DNA from: Halarcobacter anaerophilus
GTDB lineage: Bacteria; Campylobacterota; Campylobacteria; Campylobacterales; Arcobacteraceae
Direction: 5' to 3'
DNA length: 64,000 bases
NCBI RefSeq assembly: GCF_006459125.1
Contig: NZ_CP041070.1
Span: 372,001-436,000 of the forward strand
Positions within the stretch are counted from its first letter, which is position 1. Each line of letters opens with the position of its first letter. The translations under genes and the position numbers were made by a program. The notes under the pieces were generated by a model. That model was not told the origin of the DNA. It searched no databases and saw nothing but the letters and a program-made list of their open reading frames with translations. Below, piece by piece: positions 35,306 through 43,637 of the stretch.

Positions 35306-37643
35306 AACAAAACTTCTAGTTTTCCCTACCTCTAGATCAATAAGAGAGTATGTAAACTCCCAAAAAGAGTTTAATACTCTTCTTCCTGCAATAATAACAA
35401 TAGACGAACTTTTTAAAAAATCACTTGTTTTTGAAAACAAAAAGTATCTTGATGAAGATGAAAGATTTTTGTATTTAAAAGAAGCGGTAAAAAACGTAGA
35501 TTTGGATTCTCTTGGAATCTCTTCAAGTTTTTCATATTTTATTAAACAAAGTGATTATATATATAGATTTTTCTTGGAATTAGCAAGTGAAAATGTTGAT
35601 ATAGAATCTATAAGCAGTATTGACACTTATGGGTTTTACAGTGAGCATTTAGAGATATTAAAGAAGATAAGAAAAAACTTTTTAGAGATATTAGATAGAG
35701 AAAATTTTGTCGACAGAATAAATTTCTCAAAATACTTTAGTATAAACAGCGACTTTATCAAAAGATATAATGAAATTGAGTTATATTTTGAAGGTTATTT
35801 TACCAAGTTTGAATTTGAAATTATAAAATCAATAACAAAATATTCCAAGCTTATGATATCTTTTGTATATAATCAGTTTAATGAAAAATCTATTGAAAAG
35901 TTTATAGAGTATGGGTTTGATTTAACCTTGGAAAATAGTTACACTATAGATTTTTCAAATAAAATGATTCTTGAAGAGAAAAAATTAGTTAAGAAATGTG
36001 AAAATATAGAGATAAAAGGTTTCAGTTCTAGAGTTAATCAAATTGCTTTTATTAAAAAAGCAATTGTTGATTTGGTAAACAAAGGAATAAACCCTTCAAA
36101 AATAGCTCTTATTCTTCCGGATGAATCTTTTACTACTACAATCTCACTTTTTGACAATGAAGGCTATTTTAACTACGCTATGGGCTTAAATATTTACAGT
36201 ACGAATCTATTTAAAACTATAGACGCTATATATGCTTATATGAATGAGAGTGAAATAAAAAATATTAAAAATCTTGAGTTTATAGATTGCAATAAAGAGC
36301 TTGTCGATAAACTTTTTAAAGCTAATTGGAATAAAATTATCACAATTGAAATATTTGAAGAGATTATAAAATTTTTTATTTCAAAAGAGACAAATAAAGA
36401 GCTTCTTGAAAAGTTTAACGAACTAATTTACAAGCTTTATAAAATCGTTTTTTCATATGAAGATAAAATAAGATTAAAAGATGTTTACAAAATCTTTTAT
36501 CAAAGAGTTGTGAAGCTTACTTTAGATGATATAAATTCGGGAAAAGTTACTGTAATGGGACTTTTAGAGAGTAGAAGACTAGAGTTTGATGCTGTTATTA
36601 TTTGTGATTTTAACGAAAGTTTTATTCCTAAAAGAAGTTTAAAAGATAAGTTTTTATCTACAAAATTAAAACAAAGTGCAAATCTTCCAACATCTGTTGA
36701 TAGGGAAAATCTACAAAAATACTATTATGAAAGATTAATTAACAATTCAAAAAATGTATATATTTCATATGTAAAAAATGAAAATGAGCAGATTTCAAGA
36801 TTTGCAAATCTACTTTTTAAAGAAGATATCGATGAAAATTTATATGACAATAGTTATAAACATATTTTATATAAAAGCAGTAATTTAAAGCATTTTTCAA
36901 ACGAAGTTATCTTAGATATAGATTTATCTAAACTAACATGGAGTGCAAGTAGTTTAAAAGAGTTTTTGGAGTGTAAAAGAAAGTTTTATTTAAATCATAT
37001 TTTAAAAATTAAAGAGCATGACATCTCTTTAAAACCAAAAGGGTATGAACTTGGTAATATTATTCATAAAACATTAGAAGAGTTTTACAAAGAAAAAAAC
37101 AGAGACTATAAAACTCTTTTAGATATTTTTAATAAAAACCGAACCGAAAACAGTTTTTTAAATCTTGAATTGGAAATCTGGAAAAAAAGGCTGAAAGAGT
37201 TTATTGAAGAAGAAGATAAAAGAGTAAAAGAAGGCTTTATAAATATAGAACAGGAAAAAGCTTTTTTATTTGATTTTGATGGAATAAAGTTAAGAGGAAC
37301 GATTGATAGAATTGATAAAAAAGAGGATCAGTTTTATGTAATTGATTATAAAACAAGCAGTAATTTAAAAGTTGATTCAAAAAAGAATTATGATAAATCA
37401 AAAGATTTTCAACTGGAGTTTTATTATCTTGCTATAAAAAAATTATATGAAGCAAAAGCTATTAATACTTTATATTATGACTTATATGAGATGAAACTAA
37501 AAGAAGAGATTGCTTTAGAAGAGAAGTTAGAAGTTTTAAAAGATATTTTTAGCACCTTTAAAACTCAAAAAGTAAATTTCGACAAATGTGAAAGCCTGCA
37601 AACCTGCCAATATTGCGTTTATTCAACCATTTGCAATAGATAA
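35295..37643 (+). CDS. addB: AddB-like helicase/nuclease subunit for double-strand break repair
   Basis: A 782-residue protein with a UvrD-like but degenerate N-terminal helicase region. The C-terminal PD-(D/E)XK nuclease shows GTIDRIDKKEDQFYVIDYKTS, framed by an iron-sulfur-type cysteine set: one in FLECKRKFYLNHI and three in TCQYCVYSTIC. This matches AddB, which with AddA resects DNA ends. Placement directly after the cbb3 accessory genes is also seen in Campylobacter. No addA follows; the UvrD-like gene at 26189 lacks a nuclease domain. Confidence 0.8.
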   Translation: MQSRTKLLVFPTSRSIREYVNSQKEFNTLLPAIITIDELFKKSLVFENKKYLDEDERFLYLKEAVKNVDLDSLGISSSFSYFIKQSDYIYRFFLELASENVDIESISSIDTYGFYSEHLEILKKIRKNFLEILDRENFVDRINFSKYFSINSDFIKRYNEIELYFEGYFTKFEFEIIKSITKYSKLMISFVYNQFNEKSIEKFIEYGFDLTLENSYTIDFSNKMILEEKKLVKKCENIEIKGFSSRVNQIAFIKKAIVDLVNKGINPSKIALILPDESFTTTISLFDNEGYFNYAMGLNIYSTNLFKTIDAIYAYMNESEIKNIKNLEFIDCNKELVDKLFKANWNKIITIEIFEEIIKFFISKETNKELLEKFNELIYKLYKIVFSYEDKIRLKDVYKIFYQRVVKLTLDDINSGKVTVMGLLESRRLEFDAVIICDFNESFIPKRSLKDKFLSTKLKQSANLPTSVDRENLQKYYYERLINNSKNVYISYVKNENEQISRFANLLFKEDIDENLYDNSYKHILYKSSNLKHFSNEVILDIDLSKLTWSASSLKEFLECKRKFYLNHILKIKEHDISLKPKGYELGNIIHKTLEEFYKEKNRDYKTLLDIFNKNRTENSFLNLELEIWKKRLKEFIEEEDKRVKEGFINIEQEKAFLFDFDGIKLRGTIDRIDKKEDQFYVIDYKTSSNLKVDSKKNYDKSKDFQLEFYYLAIKKLYEAKAINTLYYDLYEMKLKEEIALEEKLEVLKDIFSTFKTQKVNFDKCESLQTCQYCVYSTICNR

Positions 37644-37712
37644 TTTCACAATATTGTAAGAAAAAAATGGTTATTTTGTAAACAACTAACTATAAAGAAA
37701 ATTTTCTATTTC

Positions 37713-37721
37713 TGATATAAT
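37713..37721 (+). promoter_or_regulatory. Orphan extended -10 promoter on the plus strand
   Basis: TGATATAAT, identical to the element before the helicase gene, lies 70 bases after addB. No plus-strand gene follows for almost 6 kb. It is the basis for the small RNA candidate at 37728. Confidence 0.4.
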
Positions 37722-37727
37722 TTCTTT

Positions 37728-37905
37728 GTTCTACTAAATTTTATAAATTTAATGAATAGACTTTTTTCAAGTTTATTCTTAAATTTATAAGCTGCTAAAT
37801 TATAATCCAAAATAAAAGTAATAATGTTAATAAATTTTAAATAAAATTAAAAAAGTTAAAAATTTGTGCATAAAAAAAGGTTAGAGAAGATTCTCTAACC
37901 TTTTA
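37728..37905 (+). ncRNA. Candidate small RNA downstream of addB
   Basis: Inferred from the orphan -10 at 37713-37721 and two downstream hairpins: a 10-base stem at 37754-37763/37769-37778 with one G-U pair, and the 12-base stem at 37875-37904. The latter is a strong terminator for the opposite-strand porin but has TTTT in its right arm for this strand too. There is no ORF of note inside. The first hairpin could equally be the addB 3' end. Confidence 0.25.
37875..37904 (-). terminator. Intrinsic terminator of the first porin gene
   Basis: AAAAGGTTAGAG (37875-37886) pairs with CTCTAACCTTTT (37893-37904) around a 6-base loop. On the minus strand the stem runs into TTTTTTT. A further short inverted repeat (37906-37929) lies next to the porin stop codon. 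Confidence 0.85.
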
Positions 37906-37927
37906 AATTTAAGTTTTAAGACTTAAA

Positions 37928-39142
37928 TTAGAAAGAGTATTGTACGTGAACTCTTCCCATAGTCCCATCTTCGTCAGAGTCATCAACATCTAAATCACCA
38001 AATTGTACATATGTAGTAAAGTTTTTACTCATTGCATAAGAAACTTTTGCATAAACTTCGCTTACATCATCACCGTCGTCACTGCTATCATAATCAGCTT
38101 CTGAATAGTATAAACCAACGTTGATTTTATCAGTTACATCAGCAGCAACATGTGCATATATGTATTCCGTATCAGGAGTACCGTCGGCAGTTACTCTCCA
38201 GTGGTAGTCCATATTTGTAGCAGAACCTGAATCAATATATACTAAACCACCGTCTGAACCGGCTTCACCGTAAGCTGCAAACGCAGAGAAGATACCCATA
38301 TTTGCACTTAATCCAAGTTGCCATAACTCTTGGTCATCATCTGTTCCAAGGTATTTTTCAACAGTTCCATCCGGAGATAAAGAAGTATATCTTGCAAATG
38401 GAGCTAATGTTACAGCACCAAGATCCCAAGAACCGTTTAAACCAACTGTATATGAATCAAATTTGTCATCTAAATCAGAATAAAAAGCATCTAAATTGAT
38501 TCCCATAAATGAAGCCATTAAACCAAGTACATAAATATCTTCTGAACCGTCTATACCGGTATCTAACTTTCTATCTTCATCATATGTATATTTATTACCT
38601 GTTTCTGCAGAGTTAAAGTTAGTTTGGTTAAAATATGCACCAACTAAAGTTACAGGTCCGGCAGTATAAGCTGCAACGGCACCGGTACCGGTTTGTTCAT
38701 CACCCATAGAATCTCTAGCTACAGTCCATGGAGTATCAACAGCTTGTTTACCGACAGTTAACGATAAATTTTTTACACCTGTATATGTAAAGTTAACTTC
38801 TGATAAATTTGCATTTAGGTTATCATCACTATCATTTGAAGTTCCTAAAATTGCCTCTCCGTTACTATCGTCATCTGCACCAATGATAAATCTCATATTT
38901 GCAGTTATATCATCGTTAACTTTTGATTTAAGGTTTACGGCAATTTTATAGTTATTTGTTGCACTATCACTTCTTTCGTCAGATTTTTTACCCTTTGCCT
39001 GATCTTCATAATCATTATATCTGTATGCTACCGTACCGGATACATCAACATTTTTAATAGCTTCTGCCAACGGTTGAGCAGATGCAGTTGTTCCGGCAAG
39101 TGCCAGAGCAGCAATTAAGCTCATTTTTGTAAATTTAGTCAT
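37928..39142 (-). CDS. Outer-membrane porin, Campylobacterota major-porin type (first copy)
   Basis: 404 residues with a signal peptide (about 1-22, cleavage after ASA), then LAEAIKNVDVSGTVAYRYNDY. Alternating beta-strand pattern and aspartate-rich loops follow, and the protein ends VQYSF with the C-terminal phenylalanine used for outer-membrane insertion. It is a paralogue of the porin at 41112 with similar N-terminal 40 residues and the shared motifs NLSLTVGKQ and TPWTVA. It is probably a trimeric cation-selective channel, by family analogy. It is monocistronic, with its own promoter and terminator. Confidence 0.85.
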   Translation of the reverse strand: MTKFTKMSLIAALALAGTTASAQPLAEAIKNVDVSGTVAYRYNDYEDQAKGKKSDERSDSATNNYKIAVNLKSKVNDDITANMRFIIGADDDSNGEAILGTSNDSDDNLNANLSEVNFTYTGVKNLSLTVGKQAVDTPWTVARDSMGDEQTGTGAVAAYTAGPVTLVGAYFNQTNFNSAETGNKYTYDEDRKLDTGIDGSEDIYVLGLMASFMGINLDAFYSDLDDKFDSYTVGLNGSWDLGAVTLAPFARYTSLSPDGTVEKYLGTDDDQELWQLGLSANMGIFSAFAAYGEAGSDGGLVYIDSGSATNMDYHWRVTADGTPDTEYIYAHVAADVTDKINVGLYYSEADYDSSDDGDDVSEVYAKVSYAMSKNFTTYVQFGDLDVDDSDEDGTMGRVHVQYSF

Positions 39143-39171
39143 TTTGTTCCTTTTGTGTTAAAGTAGAAATA

Positions 39172-39177
39172 ATTATA
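39172..39177 (-). promoter_or_regulatory. Probable -10 box of the first porin
   Basis: Reads TATAAT on the minus strand, 30 bases upstream of the porin ATG, with AAGGAA as ribosome site. Confidence 0.55.
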
Positions 39178-39233
39178 CATAAATAATTTTAAATGATTAT
39201 TAACATAATTGTAAAAAAAATATACATTTTTGT

Positions 39234-40328
39234 TTATTTTGATTGGGAAATTAGTACATCTTCTATAATTTTTGTAATATCACCGTCTAAAATAGCCTCA
39301 ACGTTTGAATATCCTATATTACTTCTTGTATCTTTTACTTGTTGATAAGGTTGCAATACATATGATCTAATTTGGTGTCCCCAACCTATTTCACTTTTTT
39401 CCACGCCGTCTGCTTTGGCTTTTTGTTTATCAAGTTCAAATTCATAAAGTCTCGATTTAAGCATTTTCATAGCACTGGCTTTATTTTTATGTTGAGATCT
39501 GTCGTTTTGGCACTGTACGACTATACCTGTCGGAATATGAGTGATTCTAATAGCTGATTCTGTTTTATTTACATGTTGTCCGCCTGCACCGCTTGATCTA
39601 TAAGTATCTATTCTTATATCTTTATCTTCAATTTCTATATCTATATTATCATCAACCTCAGGACTTACCATAACCGAAGCAAAAGAGGTATGTCTTTTTG
39701 CATTTGAATCAAAAGGTGAGATTCTAACAAGTCTGTGAATACCGTTTTCAGCTTTTAAATATCCATAAGCATTTTCACCTTTTATTATAAAAGAGACATC
39801 TTTTAGACCAGCTTCTTCTCCATCTTGATAGTCTAATACTTCAACTTTAAAATTTGATCTCTCTGCCCATCTTAAATACATTCTATAAAGAATTGAAGCC
39901 CAGTCTTGAGATTCCGTTCCTCCTGCTCCGGGATGTATAGAGACTATTGCATTTGAAGAATCATCGGGATTGCTAAGCATTACGGAAATCTCGGTACCTC
40001 TTATAAGTGCTTCAAGATCTGCTGCTTCATCATAAAGCATTTCTATAGTTTCCTCGTCATTGTCTTCCAAAGCCATTTCATAAAGTTCATTTGTACCGTT
40101 TAGAGCATCATTGGCTTTATCATATTTTGAGAGTTTAGATAAAATTCTGTTTTTTTCAATTCCGATTTTTGTAGCATTTTTTATATCATTCCAAAAATCG
40201 GGATCGGCTTCTTGTTTTTCTATCTCTTTTAATCTTGAGTTAAGTCGTTCAGGTTTTAATATATTTTTTATATTTTCAAGTTTTTTATTTAAAAGTTTTA
40301 AAAGTTCTGAATATTCATAGGCATCCAT
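39234..40328 (-). CDS. prfB: Peptide chain release factor 2
   Basis: A 364-residue class I release factor reading UAA and UGA. The tripeptide SPF at 204-206 marks RF2, and the GGQ that triggers peptide release is at 249-251 ([15 protein letters not shown]). The frame is uninterrupted from the ATG, so the programmed +1 frameshift found in E. coli prfB is absent here. It starts three bases after the cytochrome gene ends. Confidence 0.97.
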   Translation of the reverse strand: MDAYEYSELLKLLNKKLENIKNILKPERLNSRLKEIEKQEADPDFWNDIKNATKIGIEKNRILSKLSKYDKANDALNGTNELYEMALEDNDEETIEMLYDEAADLEALIRGTEISVMLSNPDDSSNAIVSIHPGAGGTESQDWASILYRMYLRWAERSNFKVEVLDYQDGEEAGLKDVSFIIKGENAYGYLKAENGIHRLVRISPFDSNAKRHTSFASVMVSPEVDDNIDIEIEDKDIRIDTYRSSGAGGQHVNKTESAIRITHIPTGIVVQCQNDRSQHKNKASAMKMLKSRLYEFELDKQKAKADGVEKSEIGWGHQIRSYVLQPYQQVKDTRSNIGYSNVEAILDGDITKIIEDVLISQSK

Positions 40329-40331
40329 TTG

Positions 40332-40988
40332 TTATTTAGATTCCTCTGTTTTTTCTTGTTTCTCTTTTTTTTCATCTTTTAAAGCTTGAATATATGAATA
40401 TACATTTTTTATATCACCGCTATCCATAATATTTGCATAAGGAATCATTCTAAAGGCTTGACCTCTGTCATATTCACCTAACATATAATCTCTAAGCGTA
40501 GTTTGAAACTCTTCCAAGTCCAAAGCTATTAAAGCTCTTGATGTACCGTATTCTTCATCTGCTTTTTCTCCATGGCAACTTTGACATTTATCAATATAGA
40601 GTTTTTTACCGCTTCTTGACATTCTTTGTCTAGCTTGTTCTTTTTTTACCTCTATTTCAACTTTTTTTCTCTCTTCAAGTCTTTGTAAAATTCTTTGTTC
40701 TAGTTTTTCTTCACTTATAGAAGAAGCTTGTTGGTGCATATCTTTTTTGAAAATATAGATATAGTTTGTACCTGAGTTAGTTTTTTGAATATTAATATCA
40801 TCTATACTCCACCCCTCTTTTTTCATATCTTGAACACTCTTAGTAGAACCACATGCTCCACCGTCTAAAGGCGTAGTCTCTATTGTAGCCATTGATTTAT
40901 GATTTTCTTTAAAACACATTGTAGTTTGGGCAAAAGCTATAGATAAAGTAGCAATTGATGATAAAGTCACAGTTGTAAGTAGTCTCAT
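40332..40988 (-). CDS. Periplasmic c-type cytochrome
   Basis: 218 residues: signal peptide (about 1-20), a first domain with two cysteines (Cys25 and Cys46), a charged, probably coiled stretch (about 90-125), then one heme motif CQSCH at 135-139 with a possible methionine ligand in FRMIPYAN. The tail is lysine/glutamate rich. It is a mono-heme electron carrier or sensor of unknown role. It may be co-transcribed with prfB. Confidence 0.78.
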   Translation of the reverse strand: MRLLTTVTLSSIATLSIAFAQTTMCFKENHKSMATIETTPLDGGACGSTKSVQDMKKEGWSIDDINIQKTNSGTNYIYIFKKDMHQQASSISEEKLEQRILQRLEERKKVEIEVKKEQARQRMSRSGKKLYIDKCQSCHGEKADEEYGTSRALIALDLEEFQTTLRDYMLGEYDRGQAFRMIPYANIMDSGDIKNVYSYIQALKDEKKEKQEKTEESK

Positions 40989-41014
40989 TCTTATCCTTTA
41001 AAAAAATTAAGGAT

Positions 41015-41023
41015 ATTCTATCA
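41015..41023 (-). promoter_or_regulatory. Probable promoter of the cytochrome-prfB unit
   Basis: Reads TGATAGAAT on the minus strand (an extended -10), about 27 bases upstream of the cytochrome ATG, with AAAGGA between. Confidence 0.45.
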
Positions 41024-41054
41024 TAAATTAGTTAAATAAAATTTGAGTAAAAAA

Positions 41055-41081
41055 AAAGCCGGAAGTAAAACTCCCGGCTTT
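41055..41081 (-). terminator. Intrinsic terminator of the second porin gene
   Basis: AAAGCCGG (41055-41062) pairs with CCGGCTTT (41074-41081), extended inward by AGT/ACT after one mismatch. On the minus strand it is followed by an unbroken T-run of about nine. It is the most GC-rich terminator in the window. Confidence 0.9.
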
Positions 41082-41111
41082 GAATTTAGTTTAGTAGTTT
41101 AAACTTTTAGA

Positions 41112-42362
41112 TTAGAAAGTATATTGGATTTGAAGTCTTCCGATAGTAGTATCTCTATCTTTACCGTCATCAATATTTTCTTTTTCCATTTCACCGAATC
41201 TAATATATCCACCGAAATTTTTAGACATTTTATATGTTGCTTGTAAATAATACTCTGTATCAGTAAAATCACCGCCGTCTCTAATATCCTTATCATCTAC
41301 CTCTAATTGGTTATAGTTTAATGAGATATTTAATGAATCTAGAACTTGTGCATCTACAGAACTTTTTAAGAATGTTGCATCAGCATAACCGTTTGCTGTT
41401 AAATTCCATCCATGTAGATTTGTTTTAGAAGAGTCATTATCTAAAGCAACAAGTCCACCGTCTTCATCAGTCCAAGCATAAGCAACTTTTGCTCCAAAGA
41501 TACCAATATTGATTCCTGCATAAACTTTTGCTAAAGAGTTGTCATTATCAAGAGCTGTTAGTGCATCTGTAATTTCATCATCTAAATCTAAGTAAGTATA
41601 TCTTGCCCCAAGATTTAATTTAACTGCATCAATATTGAATTTGGCATCTGCTCCAACCGTATATGTATCAAATACCTCATCCATATCTAAATACCAAGCA
41701 TCTAAAGCTACAGGTCCGATACTACCTAAAAGACCGATTGTAACAATATCTTCAGCACCGTCAATTACATCTTTTACATCTACATCTTCATAACCATTAC
41801 CATTTATTTTTGCATCATTTAGATCTAAATTTGTTTGGTTAAAATATGCAGCTGCAACAGTCACAGGTCCAAGATTCGAAAGTGCTAAAATACCTGTACC
41901 GGTTTGTTCTTGACCATCTATATCGATTGCAACAGTCCAAGGAGTAGTTAAACCTTGTTTACCGACATTAACTGTAGTATTTTTAATCCCTGTATATGAG
42001 AAATAAACTTGAGATAGTTTTACATCAACATTCTCATCACTATGATCTCCATCTCCTCCACTTGAATGGTTTAATGAAGCAAAATCACCTGAGCTTGTGT
42101 CGCTACCTATTATAAATCTAGTAATAGCAGTAACATCATCATTTACTTTTGCTTTCGCTGTTAAACCGATTTTATATTTATTGTTATCTTTCTCATCTAC
42201 TCCGTCTTTATAGTTTTTATCAGATGAATAATCATCGTATCTATAAACAACAGAACCGGATACGTCAACGTTTTTGATAGCTTCAGTTAATGGTTGAGCA
42301 GAAGCAGTAGTACCAGCTACTGCAAGAGCAGCTACTAAACTCATTTTTGCGAATTTTTTCAT
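41112..42362 (-). CDS. Outer-membrane porin, Campylobacterota major-porin type (second copy)
   Basis: 416 residues; signal peptide (about 1-22, ending ASA), then LTEAIKNVDVSGSVVYRYDDY, beta-strand repeats and a C-terminal LQIQYTF. It is a paralogue of the porin at 37928, separated from it by prfB and a cytochrome gene. It has an unusual leader (GC-rich, structured) and a very strong terminator, which suggests a highly expressed mRNA; I would guess this copy is the main one. Confidence 0.85.
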   Translation of the reverse strand: MKKFAKMSLVAALAVAGTTASAQPLTEAIKNVDVSGSVVYRYDDYSSDKNYKDGVDEKDNNKYKIGLTAKAKVNDDVTAITRFIIGSDTSSGDFASLNHSSGGDGDHSDENVDVKLSQVYFSYTGIKNTTVNVGKQGLTTPWTVAIDIDGQEQTGTGILALSNLGPVTVAAAYFNQTNLDLNDAKINGNGYEDVDVKDVIDGAEDIVTIGLLGSIGPVALDAWYLDMDEVFDTYTVGADAKFNIDAVKLNLGARYTYLDLDDEITDALTALDNDNSLAKVYAGINIGIFGAKVAYAWTDEDGGLVALDNDSSKTNLHGWNLTANGYADATFLKSSVDAQVLDSLNISLNYNQLEVDDKDIRDGGDFTDTEYYLQATYKMSKNFGGYIRFGEMEKENIDDGKDRDTTIGRLQIQYTF

Positions 42363-42377
42363 TTGTTCTCCTAAATT

Positions 42378-42453
42378 TTACAAATTTGTAAGTCAGTTAA
42401 CCGGACGCGCGAATAATCTAGGCTTTCTAGATATTTTTCCGGATGACCGCTGC
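42378..42453 (-). promoter_or_regulatory. Structured leader of the second porin mRNA
   Basis: On the transcript this region runs from about 42453 to the porin start. It contains paired CCGGA/TCCGG blocks (42401-42405 and 42438-42442) enclosing an inner stem ATCTAG/CTAGAT, then the 14-base palindrome TTACAAATTTGTAA at 42378-42391 just ahead of AGGAGA. It includes GCGCG in a genome of low GC. Confidence 0.45.
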
Positions 42454-42456
42454 ATA

Positions 42457-42462
42457 ATTTTA
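42457..42462 (-). promoter_or_regulatory. Probable -10 box of the second porin
   Basis: Reads TAAAAT on the minus strand. It would start the transcript near 42450 and give a leader of nearly 90 bases. Confidence 0.45.
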
Positions 42463-42552
42463 CATAAGTAAATTTTAAAGTATTCTTAAATAGATATTAA
42501 ATGTAACCAAGTTGTAAACTTTTTAAAGAAAAATTTAAAATATATGAGTTGA

Positions 42553-42867
42553 TTATTTTTTTATTGAGACTATGCAGTTGTTTAAAATATTCGGTTTTGT
42601 GATCTTAATTTTCAGCTTTTTTATAGGGTAACTTTTCTTTAAAAAGTTTTTTATAAAAAGTATTGCCTCTTCTATAAGTTGAAACTTCTGCTCTTTCATT
42701 ATATTCTCAATATCCAAGGCAATTTTTGAGTAGTCTATAAAAGATGAAAAATCTTCGTATTTATATTTAAAAGAGACATTAATTAGAACTTTTTGTTCTT
42801 TATTCCTTTCAAAATCCAAGATTCCTATTATACAATAAAAAGTAAGATTATTTATTGAAATTTTCAT
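42553..42867 (-). CDS. folB: Dihydroneopterin aldolase (FolB-like)
   Basis: A 104-residue small tunnelling-fold enzyme of folate synthesis. The family pattern is visible (GILDFERNKEQKVLINVSFKY; a glutamate-rich middle QLIEEAILFI; a C-terminal KIKITKP). It follows plsY by 27 bases, the same pair order as in Campylobacter. Slightly short and divergent, but the fold pattern is convincing. Confidence 0.82.
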   Translation of the reverse strand: MKISINNLTFYCIIGILDFERNKEQKVLINVSFKYKYEDFSSFIDYSKIALDIENIMKEQKFQLIEEAILFIKNFLKKSYPIKKLKIKITKPNILNNCIVSIKK

Positions 42868-42894
42868 TTATAAAACTGTTTAAGAAAAAAGTTT

Positions 42895-43518
42895 TTAAAT
42901 AACTCTTTTCTCTTCTCCTTTTATTAGTCTTATAATATTAGGTAAATGTTTATAATATACGATAAAAGCTATTATATACATAGGAGCATTGCTTCCTACA
43001 TTTAATCCGTTATTTAGTATAAGTGCGGCAATTATAACAGCCGTAAGTCCTAAAAGTGAAGATAAAGAAGAGATTTTTAAAACTTTTCCGAAAACAAACC
43101 AGACGAGAGCACCTATTAAAGTAGGAATAGGAATTAATACTAAAAATACTCCAAGTCCCGTAGCAACACCTTTACCACCTTCTAAACTAAGAAAAACAGA
43201 ATAACAGTGACCCAAAACGGCTAATACTGCAATTCCCCAAAGAGTTGCATCACCGGCACCTGCTGCCATTGCTATTAATAAAACTATTGTTCCTTTTAAA
43301 GCATCTAAAATAACAGTTGCAATGCTAAGTTTTTTTGCTAAAGAGGGGTTAGTCTGTTTTACTACTCTTAAAACATTGGTTGCTCCTATTGAACCGCTTC
43401 CTTGCTCTTTTATATTAACTTTGGCAAAAATCTTTGCTAAAAGGAGTCCAAAAGGGATTGAACCTGCTAAATAGGCAAGAAGATAGAATAAAATGTTAAA
43501 GTTAAAAAGAAAATCCAT
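42895..43518 (-). CDS. plsY: Acyl-phosphate:glycerol-3-phosphate acyltransferase
   Basis: A 207-residue inner-membrane enzyme with about five helices making lysophosphatidate, the first acylation of phospholipid synthesis. Family motifs AGSIPFG, GSGSIGATNVLR and GGKGVATGLG are all visible. It is first in a plsY-folB unit, divergent from nadA. Confidence 0.94.
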   Translation of the reverse strand: MDFLFNFNILFYLLAYLAGSIPFGLLLAKIFAKVNIKEQGSGSIGATNVLRVVKQTNPSLAKKLSIATVILDALKGTIVLLIAMAAGAGDATLWGIAVLAVLGHCYSVFLSLEGGKGVATGLGVFLVLIPIPTLIGALVWFVFGKVLKISSLSSLLGLTAVIIAALILNNGLNVGSNAPMYIIAFIVYYKHLPNIIRLIKGEEKRVI

Positions 43519-43559
43519 ATAAACCCTTAAAATTTTTATATTTAAATTTAGTAAAGTGG

Positions 43560-43565
43560 ATTATA
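43560..43565 (-). promoter_or_regulatory. Probable -10 box of plsY-folB
   Basis: Reads TATAAT on the minus strand, 42 bases upstream of the plsY ATG. Confidence 0.5.
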
Positions 43566-43637
43566 ACTAAAAATTTGTTATATTCACATTTAATTAAAAT
43601 ATGATGACTTAATGAATTTTTAACTTAAGGTACAAAA

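Noticed and set aside
39234-40328. Programmed +1 frameshift in prfB
   Set aside because: The frame is continuous from ATG through SPF and GGQ; there is no in-frame UGA near codon 26.
42401-42453. Possible tRNA or other structural RNA gene in the GC-rich stretch before the second porin
   Set aside because: No acceptor or T-loop pattern such as TTCGA on either strand; position and orientation fit a porin mRNA leader instead.
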